Assembly (NCBI GenBank): GCA_947427205.1
Contig: CANEHB010000022.1
Span: 1-32,462 of the forward strand
Length of the DNA stretch: 32,462 nt
Reading direction: 5' to 3'
Origin: an uncultured Clostridium sp.
Lineage (GTDB): Bacteria > Bacillota > Clostridia > TANB77 > CAG-508
The position numbers and the translations under genes are program-made. Shown here piece by piece: positions 25,501 through 32,462 of the stretch. A model generated the notes under the pieces. It was not told the origin of the DNA and searched no databases. It saw nothing but the letters and a program-made list of their open reading frames with translations. Each line of letters opens with the position of its first letter. Position 1 is the stretch's first letter.

Positions 25501-26924
25501 TTTTCAGCGCTTCCTGCTTCTGCTGTATGTCCTACTAAGCTATCACCATCACCAAATTTAAATATCTTTCTAAATTGTGCTTCTGCTTTTAAGCTATAGT
25601 TCATTAATATTAATGCAACTATTATTCCTGAAATTGACTCTAATGATAATACTAATGCTGATGATATAAATACACTATAAATTAAAGCATGTACACTTTG
25701 TATAATTACATTCATTATGTATTCAGATGTCCAAGTTTTAAATGTTGAGGATTTACCATTTAAAACTTTTTGCAATGCATATGCAATTCCAACAGCTGGT
25801 CCCATAAGCGTTAGAACAATCAACGTTAAATATCTTTTTATATAAACTAATGTATATCTAATAGCAAAATACACTAATGTCATGTACATTATCATTCCAG
25901 ATAATCCATTTGATAATTTTGCATCATATGCTCTTGTTCTAACAGCTTCATATACATCTACTTCTATATCCTCATTAGATTTATTTATATTTGTTCCTGT
26001 TTCTGATAATTGTTTCATTGTAACAGTATTTATATGAGTAGCTGACTCTTTTATTATATTTACAAGTGAATCATTTATATATATTATAAATATCATCATG
26101 TAATGTATTGCAAATAAAATTATTACACCAACAACCCAGTCTACAAGCATCCTTTTATATACTGCTTTATCTGATGCTATTGTTGATATTGCCATTTTTA
26201 TTCCTATAGCTATAAGTACAACTAACATAGCTGCTACTGCTATTAATCTTATTACATAATACCACATTGATACTAAATTTTTAATTTGTACAACAATTGG
26301 TGGGTTTGTTGTTTGATCTATATTTAATGCTGTTATGTATGCTTCACATCCATCACATTTTCCATTACATTCACAACTACAACCAGATGCTGAAGCACAT
26401 TTTTCAGCATCTTCATTACATTTTTCACATTTATATTTTTGTCCTGTTCCACTAACAGTTTTGTCATACTCTAAATCGAAAAAGTTTATATTAAATGCTG
26501 GCACTTGATTATATACAATAGCTTGAACTGTTAAATTGTTAGAAGAATCTGTTATAGAAGTTAAATCTGTTGAGCTTAAACCATCTTCTACCTGCTGTCC
26601 TGCCATACTTACACCTGTAGTAGTTTCTAATGCCCATGTTAATAGTTTTTCAATAAGTGCTGTCCAACCTACAAAAACCATTCTAAATCCCATTGTAATA
26701 ATACCAATTATCCAATCAGCAATATCACCAATATGACTTAAAAGCCATGAGAAAATACCATCTTTTGCTGTATATGTACCTTTAGTTGTACCAGAATAAT
26801 AAAATTCGCCATCTTTTAGATCTAGTTTTGCATAAGATGCTGGTGTAGCAAAAAATGTTATTAATAAAGATGTTATTATTATTATTAAGATAATATTTTT
26901 ACAAAACTTTTTTAATAGTGCCAT
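22506..26924 (-). CDS. Giant VirB6/TrbL-like channel protein (1472 aa) with Cys-rich insert
   Basis: The largest protein here. Signal-like start (ATPASYA, about 32), then membrane segments. Eight cysteines (166, 169, 176, 182, 184, 186, 190, 193) lie between the FNINFFD motif and the first conserved core span, a region absent from its paralogs. GIKMAISTIASDKAVYKRML (241-260) is the shared family motif. The SIDKMGDGKAQA motif is replaced by YALQKVLNGKSST (382-394), so it has diverged. The tail (about 470-1472) has hydrophobic patches near 752-780 and 869-903, a doubled YDPKTG near 950-1000, two SDGS repeats and long charged helices. Its size and insert suggest a scaffold or surface-contact role (inference). 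GAAAGG precedes the ATG. Confidence 0.83.
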   Translation of the reverse strand: MALLKKFCKNIILIIIITSLLITFFATPASYAKLDLKDGEFYYSGTTKGTYTAKDGIFSWLLSHIGDIADWIIGIITMGFRMVFVGWTALIEKLLTWALETTTGVSMAGQQVEDGLSSTDLTSITDSSNNLTVQAIVYNQVPAFNINFFDLEYDKTVSGTGQKYKCEKCNEDAEKCASASGCSCECNGKCDGCEAYITALNIDQTTNPPIVVQIKNLVSMWYYVIRLIAVAAMLVVLIAIGIKMAISTIASDKAVYKRMLVDWVVGVIILFAIHYMMIFIIYINDSLVNIIKESATHINTVTMKQLSETGTNINKSNEDIEVDVYEAVRTRAYDAKLSNGLSGMIMYMTLVYFAIRYTLVYIKRYLTLIVLTLMGPAVGIAYALQKVLNGKSSTFKTWTSEYIMNVIIQSVHALIYSVFISSALVLSLESISGIIVALILMNYSLKAEAQFRKIFKFGDGDSLVGHTAEAGSAEKMQQALKTATGLYMGAKPLAQTMMNTPLAGIAKGVGKIGAAAGITAASGIRNAISTVSANNSEKNFSKAIDKEMDVNGEGHEFKRNADGSDAETEEQYESRRNVAKEAVLAKNPKFMQSDSAENLNGATVAELIVSGEQKLRGNVEIAASKLGETKEGTPEHDKAKQEYFKAMENYSKFKQLDLSKDNTAAARGERILDIQNHFKFAPNKNGNQINLSNLKKLGRGVFGTKHKDRVTGQFVSDKNGLYSKLSAESLLGFTDADKKVFKEQVLTPIKNGFGGMAAMFVGMGTLVAHPTMGMALLGAGKMKMNKTFKKPVNYKDYSGRRYGFAKFSAPAMRDIQKAAVTRANREMNAMVQANVKGTHPELYSKLKKGFSQDADLGWNSNKIKDLKNGGIAGLTVGTLGAISGAGISFIPMAAVAAAGTAARFTANHTGIFANIHQINKHSAKQMRKQQMDFITDGLNLEMSVQEAEYEKAQKDQEDKLKKEEFEKLGYEYDPKTGDIRKKVDFAVEDYNKVMIALYAEQGLIYDPKTGTTQSIEGRLDGKAKTDVKKDKLEIVKLDGSKRDLTDADVKNINKELDLVIEQMLKSGKLDVNSKSIQNEMLNRLSNNLINSKILEEGQHVEDIFKEGKNALIDTLKEKANIAELKESTSILDKINELDKASIQNAVESVAEGQKDFSHIKSEDVLAKLREGRPDTKKKKLFGSRKDGSQIVNTSDGSRTAGTSDGSKKLNINEIDDSKLQKAIQTYVKASDNEEVKIEERKTAKNQVEKTIRARKRKLQQVLELSIDGLEEVSTDAVIDKVKNGDITSGGKEINLSQEESSDVLELLLMRKELEEVNQYARQELELKSGNLGYTKKVKAKGAAAVAYYSDRLQIETYKAQADERSRKYVDKLDSEIAKAKAAGETAKKIEELTKKIAQDNLKEFTEELRKDPQTSALTREEVFAQINKLNDTQQKQRRLTQKELAMKNSERKLDQSGPIGDVDTFIKNLGKK

Positions 26925-26942
26925 CCTTTTTCCTTTCTAATA

Positions 26943-28479
26943 TTAAATTAATATTTGCTTATCATCATAATTTAATATTCTATTTTTAAAATTCTTAAGT
27001 TCATAATCCTCTGTACCTTCTATAATTCTTCTTACTGTTCCATCATTTAAGTTATATGTATAAATTCCTTTTCCTTTTTTTGAATATATGAATGTATCAT
27101 TGTCAATCCATAAATATGAATCTATACTATCATTTAATTCTCTATTAGGATTATTTCCATCTTTAGATATAAACTTCATACTATAAATATTTCCATTTAT
27201 ATCTATATCAGCATAAATATCATATTTAAAACTTTGGCCTATGCTTTCTAATTTGTCTTCTTCCATTGTTTGTCCATACTCTATGCATCTTTCATTTAAT
27301 CTTTGATTATTTTTAAATCTTCTTTTTTCTGATTCATACACAGAATCTATTTGAAGTCTTGCAACAAAGTTTGTATTCTCCAAATATCTTTGAACTTTAG
27401 ACAAACTGCTCTTAATATTATTATACACCAAAATTCCGTTTGTGTCATCATAATTTATCTTAATTTCTATACCTTTTAGAGGATATGATATAAAAACAGA
27501 TGTTGATGAATATTCATATTTATCATAGTCTGGCCAAAGATATGTAAGTTCGTTCATAAATTCTAATAAACCTAGATCTTCATTTATAAATTTGTCAGCT
27601 AAATCAAAGAATTCATCTGCATTTTCATCTGTATTTTTGTATACTGAAATTTCATCTTTTGAAAAGAATATATATATATCTTTTCCTTTATAACCAAATA
27701 CCTCTAATTCTTCGTCTTCAAATGTTGGAGTTCCTAAGTCATTTTTTACTGTTTCAAGTTCTACACCTGGAAATAAACTATTTATCACATTTCCTTTATA
27801 ATTTTTATCAAATACTACATTATAAATCTTATTATTAATTGTTTTAACTTTTATTCCTTCATCAAAATATATATAATATTCATTAAAAATACTGTCTCTT
27901 CTGCCTAAATTTAGCTCATTCCAATTATTTCTTATACATTCTTCAATTACTCCAGAAGTAATCTCAAAATCTGTAGTTTTAATTTCTACATATTTTTTCA
28001 TACTTATTCCGGGAATCCATATAAATAAAATAATCTTCAATGTCATTTATTATTATAGAAACTATTTTTCCTTTTTCACAAATAACTTTTATAGTAATAT
28101 CATTTTCATTATCAATCATTTTAAAGCTTTTATATTTAATAACTTTTGCTAAATCTTGTATAAAATCATTATAATATTTTTCATTGCTATTATCATTTTC
28201 ATCATATGGTAATATTGTAAATTTTAAATTCACATCTAAAAAATAACCTTCTTCTTTACTTTCTTCTTCAGAAATATATGTTGCCTTATAATACTCTACT
28301 ACTTGTTTTACAGTTTTTATATTATCATAAGAAAGTTCTGGCTCTTCTAACTTTTTTTGCATCATACTTAAGCACAAAGACAAACATAATAATGTAAAAA
28401 TCACAACAAATAAAACTATCAAAATTTTTTTATAGTTTTGCTTGTTGTGATTTTTAATTTTCCCTTCTTTGTACTTCAT
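26943..28479 (-). CDS. Membrane-anchored T4SS-operon protein, frameshifted (paralog of the next gene upstream)
   Basis: Two frames make one gene. The first (27979-28479) has a basic start, one membrane span (about 18-40) and an NTF2- or cystatin-like beginning, and runs out at TAA. The second (26943-28046) continues in the +1 frame. They join at an A6 run (27993-27998): removing one A gives YEKYVEIKTTDF and a protein of about 511 aa. The same order of segments occurs unbroken in the 394-aa paralog: YYNDFIQDLAKVI matches YFTNLIEDLRPFF, VFDKNYKG matches IFSKDYGY, and FPLKGIEI-like YPLKGIEIKI matches FPTRGIEINI. The extra C-terminal part (about 120 aa) ends in a repeat-like beta segment. Function unknown; extracytoplasmic by topology. 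The break is more likely a sequence error or recent mutation than programmed frameshifting. Confidence 0.75.
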
Positions 28480-29638
28480 ATTCTTTAACTAAATCCTTAT
28501 CTGCCTCAAAGTTTATTAATCCATTTTTTACAAATTCTCTTGTTATATCTGTAAAATAGTAATTACTGTATAGTGTTATTCCTTTAGGATCATTATTTTC
28601 TATATTAATTTCTATGCCTCTTGTTGGAAATACAATATGTGCTTTTTTTATATTTTTATCATATTCAAAAGTATCATATGATAGTATTTGCTCTGAAATT
28701 CCATTTACAAATGCATCTAAATCTTTGTTTTCTAAGTATTTAGATAATAATTCTTCAAACTTTTTATTATTTTGATAAGAATATCCATAAACAGATGTCT
28801 CATCACCATAAAAGAAATAATATAAATCAGTAGTTCTATATCCTAAATACTTTTCATTTAAACTGCCAAATACATTATCACTATGAAGTTCATATATTTT
28901 TGAAAGTGGTGTATTTGATTCCACATCTGACAAAATACTATATCCATAATCTTTTGAAAAAATTATATTCATTACAGATTTGTTTGGGGCTAATTTTATT
29001 TTTATAGTACCATTTTTATAGCTAATATATCCATTTGGTAACTCTTTTCCTTCATCCAAATATTTTTCAATAGAAGAAAGATACATTTGATTAGAAACTA
29101 ATCTTTCTAAATATCCATTAGAAACATATAATGGTGAGGTTTTCACTATTTCTGATGTATCTACTTTAGTATAAGAGTCTCCATCAGTTTCTTTGTAAAA
29201 ATCTTTTATTTTATTGAAAGTTATTTTATATTGCTTATCATTAGAATTGTACTTCATTTCTATATCTATATTTTTTTCTTCATCTATAAGATTAAAGTCT
29301 ACTGGGATAAAAAATGGTCTTAAGTCTTCTATTAAATTAGTAAAATAATTTTCGTTACTTTTTCCATTCTCATCATACAAATCCATTGAAAATCTTACAT
29401 ATATTTTGTTTTTATCTCTAGATAAATACTCTGAATTATATTTTTCTATAACTTCTTGAAAAGTTTTTGGTTTTGAGTCTTCTAATGTTGATACTGCAAT
29501 ATTTGCTACTTCTTTATTTTTTTTAAGATCATTGTTTTCTCCTAAAGAACTTTGAAGAAGTATCATTAAACATAGTAAACAGAAGAATAATATTATTAGA
29601 AAAATTATGATTAATTTTAATGCATTTTTTCTATTCAT
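28454..29638 (-). CDS. Membrane-anchored protein of unknown function in the T4SS operon
   Basis: A 394-aa protein with one strong N-terminal span (about residues 8-28) and an outside-facing, beta-rich body. It lacks any motif I recognise. The middle (VSNGYLERLVSNQM, then IKLAPNKSVMNIIFSKDYG, then LSKIYELHSDNVFGS) has a rhythm like small beta-lactamase-inhibitor/BamE-type folds, which is only a weak suggestion. It is a paralog of the frameshifted gene that follows and overlaps its start by 26 bp. AAGGA precedes the ATG. Placed between two VirB6-like genes, the pair may be extracytoplasmic partners of the channel (inference). Confidence 0.78.
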   Translation of the reverse strand: MNRKNALKLIIIFLIILFFCLLCLMILLQSSLGENNDLKKNKEVANIAVSTLEDSKPKTFQEVIEKYNSEYLSRDKNKIYVRFSMDLYDENGKSNENYFTNLIEDLRPFFIPVDFNLIDEEKNIDIEMKYNSNDKQYKITFNKIKDFYKETDGDSYTKVDTSEIVKTSPLYVSNGYLERLVSNQMYLSSIEKYLDEGKELPNGYISYKNGTIKIKLAPNKSVMNIIFSKDYGYSILSDVESNTPLSKIYELHSDNVFGSLNEKYLGYRTTDLYYFFYGDETSVYGYSYQNNKKFEELLSKYLENKDLDAFVNGISEQILSYDTFEYDKNIKKAHIVFPTRGIEINIENNDPKGITLYSNYYFTDITREFVKNGLINFEADKDLVKEYEVQRREN

Positions 29639-29641
29639 TTA

Positions 29642-30880
29642 TTATCCTTCCTTCTTCATAAATTTATTAACACCTCTTAATGTTACTAAACCTTTCATAT
29701 CAAATACTACTTTAACCATTCTCTCTACTGATCCCATTGCCATTAACATAGCTATTGCTACTAATGGTGATGTTGCAGCTATTGAGTTGGCTGTCATCAC
29801 GAAAATTAAATAAATAAGTGCATGAAGTGGTTGTATTAATACATTTACTATAAATTCTTTAAGCCATATTGAAAATGCTTGTGCTTTACCATCTCCAACC
29901 TTATCTATTGAATATGTAATTGTTATTAATGGTGAAATTATAATTAAAAATCCTACCATTAAAAGTCTTTTTATATATGTCCATAAGAATTTTAATTCTG
30001 TAAATAATAAGCACCAATATATTATAGACCACATTGTAAGTTCAAGTCCTGATTTTGAAAGAATCATACACCAAGCTTGATCTCTAATTGTTTCTTCAAA
30101 TATGCCATATGTAGCTGTAACTCCTGGTGCAGTTTGTCCTAATATTGAACATCTTATATCATAAAATATCCCTGTTATAATTTCTCCAAAAGTTACAACT
30201 GCACTTATAATATATAACATCAAGAACATTATGACTATACTTTCTACCCAACTTACAAGCATCTTTTTATATTTAGCTTGCTCAGATGCTACAGTTGATA
30301 AAGCCATTCTTATACCAATATATATTAAAACTAATAGTCCTATTGCTAATGCTAATATTCTACAAATATAGTATACACCTGTTATACCTTCTTTTATTTT
30401 AATATTACTTGCACTTGCATCCATTGTTGTATTACCTACTTGATAAGAACTATCTGTATTAAAATAATTTATATTAAATAGTGGTATTCTATTAAATACA
30501 CATCTATCTATTGTAAACCAATATTGAAGTTCTCCATCTTCTGTTCCATATGTTAACTGTGATATTATTATATCCACTTGTGCTGCAAAGAAAATATTTA
30601 ATAGTCTCGCCACAACTCCAGTTACAGCACCTACTATAGATGCGCCATAACTAAGTGCAGAAGTAGCAACTTTAGTTCCACCACTTTGTTTTTGAGATGT
30701 AGTACCTTCTTCTGTTATCTCAGCTGCAATTCCATCACTTGGAACTGCTGGTTCTTCATAAGGACTAACATGTTCAGTATCATCTGGACTCACTCCTGCT
30801 TGCGATGCATATACATTGCTACTACATATGAAATTAAATATTATCGCCACCACTAATAAGCAGCTTATAACTTTTTTCAT
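29642..30880 (-). CDS. VirB6/TrbL-like channel protein, short form (412 aa)
   Basis: A signal peptide-like start (cleavage likely after NVYA, about 25) leads to an acidic/Pro/Ser stretch and then the channel core. FNINYF (136-140) is followed by GIRMALSTVASEQAKYKKML (189-208), TYSIDKVGDGKAQAFSIWLK (322-341) and several membrane spans, ending soon after at VFDMKGLVTLRGVNKFMKKE. It lacks the long tail of its four paralogs, so it is probably the basic VirB6-like subunit of the machine. AGAGGA lies before the ATG, which is 14 bp past the virB4-like stop, the usual VirB4-VirB6 neighbourhood. Confidence 0.87.
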   Translation of the reverse strand: MKKVISCLLVVAIIFNFICSSNVYASQAGVSPDDTEHVSPYEEPAVPSDGIAAEITEEGTTSQKQSGGTKVATSALSYGASIVGAVTGVVARLLNIFFAAQVDIIISQLTYGTEDGELQYWFTIDRCVFNRIPLFNINYFNTDSSYQVGNTTMDASASNIKIKEGITGVYYICRILALAIGLLVLIYIGIRMALSTVASEQAKYKKMLVSWVESIVIMFLMLYIISAVVTFGEIITGIFYDIRCSILGQTAPGVTATYGIFEETIRDQAWCMILSKSGLELTMWSIIYWCLLFTELKFLWTYIKRLLMVGFLIIISPLITITYSIDKVGDGKAQAFSIWLKEFIVNVLIQPLHALIYLIFVMTANSIAATSPLVAIAMLMAMGSVERMVKVVFDMKGLVTLRGVNKFMKKEG

Positions 30881-30894
30881 ATAAATTCCTCTTT

Positions 30895-32462
30895 TTATTT
30901 TCCTTCTGCTTCTCTTCTTGCTTTTTCCAAAGCTGCTTGTTTAGATAAGTTTGTCTCAACAAATTCAAATTCTTTCTTAGTTGGTTGTATTGCAAGAATT
31001 GCTGAATCTCCACCAACTTTTAGTAATCCTTCACCTCTACTACAAGTTATTAAAAATCCTGCTTCACCTTCACTTAGTTTGAATACTTCTTTTAAATATT
31101 GTATTTCAGATTTATCTTGTGCTAAAAACAATTTTGTTTCTGAAGAAGTTAAAACAGCCTGTACTTCTTGTTTTTCATAGAAATCTTGGAATTTCTGTGA
31201 AATAACTGCAAGTGAAACATTTCTTTTTCTGGCACGTCTTGCCATTGTATTTAAGAAATCAACAGCTTCTGGATATGGAAGTAACATCCATGCCTCATCA
31301 ACCAAAACTCTTTTTTTAGCAGCTTTAGTTTTATCTTCACTATTTTTCTTAACATATTTTTCCCAAACCCAAGAAAGCATTATTTGTTGTGCTAGTGGTC
31401 TTGCGAATCTTTCCTCTAGTTGAGATATATCAATATTTATGAAAGGAACACCATCTAAAAGTTCAAATGTTGATTGTCCATCAAAATAAGCCATTTGTCC
31501 TTGATATTCTCTAACATATTGTCTCATAACTTTTACTAAATAGCTATAATGGAAACGATAGTCTGGGTTTTCATTTTCTTGTGCTTTTCTACAAATTCTT
31601 TTATACCAAGAACCTATTGTAGGCATATCTTTTTTAGTTCTTCCTAAATAATTTTGTGATATATCTACTCTTCCACCTTTTTCATCTCTTGTATATAGAC
31701 TTTCAATATTATTTGTTATACCTAAGGCAGCATATTCTTCTGCAACTGCTTCAGAAATAATTTGTTTTGTAAGCTCATTTACTTCTTGACTTCTTGTACT
31801 ACCTCTTGCCATTGTAAGTAGTCCATTTGTAACGTCTTCTACTTTGTTTTCAACACTTAAAACTGTTCTTTCTTTACCAGTAATTTCATCTTTTACATTT
31901 TCTGGTTCTATATCAAATAAGTTTATAACTGTTTTTGAGTTAGGACTTAAAGTAACATTTACTCCACCTAATGCTTCGGCAACTACACCATACTCACCTT
32001 CAGCGTCTAGTGCTAAACTTTCAATTCCCATTAAAACTGCTGAACGAGCTGTTATTGTTTTGATTGTAACAGATTTACCAGCACCAGATTTACCAAATAT
32101 AACCATATTATAATTTGTTAATTTTGGACTAAAATTGTCATAAAGTATAGGTAATCCCGTTTGTTTATTAAATCCTAATGGTATACCATTTTCATGTCCT
32201 ACTTCTGATGTAAAGAAAGGAAATACTGTTGACATAGCCCTTCTATCAAAAGTATGTGATTTTGTAAGTTTGTTGTCACAAAAAGGCATATTACTTCTAA
32301 ATGCCTCATCTTGCATTGCCCAAGCTGGTTTTATATCTATAAGAACTTTTGACATTTCACTTGATAATAATTCTGTATATTTTTCAAGTTCATCCATACT
32401 ATAAGCAAATATTGTTGCTATAATTGATGAATCAAATAATTTGTTAAATCCTGCAGCTATAG
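30895..32462 (-). CDS. VirB4/TrbE-type T4SS ATPase (5' end outside the window)
   Basis: The open frame runs to the right edge with no stop, so about the last 521 residues are visible and the N-terminal third is missing. It is the conserved motor ATPase of type IV secretion. Walker A FGKSGAGKS lies at 32071-32094. Walker B is VLVDEAWMLL, followed by RRARKRNVSLAVISQKFQDF, and LFLAQDK further on. The segment before Walker A (GIPLGFNKQTGLPILYDNF) also matches the family. The Met that would start a 500-aa product is internal to a larger gene. Found directly upstream of the first VirB6-like gene. Confidence 0.94.
   Translation of the reverse strand, partial: IAAGFNKLFDSSIIATIFAYSMDELEKYTELLSSEMSKVLIDIKPAWAMQDEAFRSNMPFCDNKLTKSHTFDRRAMSTVFPFFTSEVGHENGIPLGFNKQTGLPILYDNFSPKLTNYNMVIFGKSGAGKSVTIKTITARSAVLMGIESLALDAEGEYGVVAEALGGVNVTLSPNSKTVINLFDIEPENVKDEITGKERTVLSVENKVEDVTNGLLTMARGSTRSQEVNELTKQIISEAVAEEYAALGITNNIESLYTRDEKGGRVDISQNYLGRTKKDMPTIGSWYKRICRKAQENENPDYRFHYSYLVKVMRQYVREYQGQMAYFDGQSTFELLDGVPFINIDISQLEERFARPLAQQIMLSWVWEKYVKKNSEDKTKAAKKRVLVDEAWMLLPYPEAVDFLNTMARRARKRNVSLAVISQKFQDFYEKQEVQAVLTSSETKLFLAQDKSEIQYLKEVFKLSEGEAGFLITCSRGEGLLKVGGDSAILAIQPTKKEFEFVETNLSKQAALEKARREAEGK

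Noticed and set aside
30834..31016. 60-aa minus-strand frame across the VirB4/VirB6-like junction
   Set aside because: It overlaps two well-supported genes in another frame, and its composition (Gln/Asn/Lys) is that of a frame-shifted reading.

Overview
The window is strongly AT-rich, tightly packed and almost entirely coded on the minus strand. Gene order recR, ybaB, dnaX, SRP RNA, tadA, together with the protein families present, points to a low-GC Firmicute, most likely an uncultured clostridium. The species cannot be fixed from the sequence alone, and the contig may be metagenome-derived, because two genes are each broken by one extra base in a short homopolymer.

Right half (11.7-32.5 kb, minus strand, read from high to low coordinates): one long putative operon for a type IV secretion system (T4SS)-like machine. 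It begins outside the window. In order it encodes a VirB4-type ATPase (start cut off by the window edge), a short VirB6/TrbL-like channel protein, two related membrane-anchored proteins (the second frameshifted), four giant VirB6/TrbL-like proteins of 1472, 934, 972 and 880 aa, two small membrane-anchored proteins that look VirB8/TcpC-like, and an ABC ATPase with no permease beside it. It ends at a strong hairpin terminator (11666-11708). Five VirB6-like paralogs in one operon, four of them with long charged tails that carry buried Gly-rich hydrophobic segments, are the most striking feature. No relaxase, coupling protein, integrase or transposase is visible.

Middle (11.1-11.7 kb): a short plus-strand unit sits between the two minus-strand operons. 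It has a good promoter, a leader with interleaved inverted repeats (pseudoknot-like) and a 58-aa single-span membrane protein, and it shares the bidirectional terminator with the T4SS operon. The next minus-strand operon (6.6-11.1 kb) encodes a membrane-anchored G5-SH3-glucosaminidase, plausibly the wall-cutting partner of the T4SS, followed by three proteins of unknown function.

Left half (0-6.6 kb): a housekeeping region with tRNA-Arg(CCU), tadA, a small membrane-anchored protein (paralog of one in the 9-kb operon), SRP RNA, dnaX (frameshifted), ybaB/ebfC, recR, yvcK, and two unrecognised small genes. A palindromic element flanked by a 31-bp copy of the tRNA-Arg 3' end lies between the tRNA and tadA. 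Several sigma-A type promoters with exact 17-bp spacers are visible.
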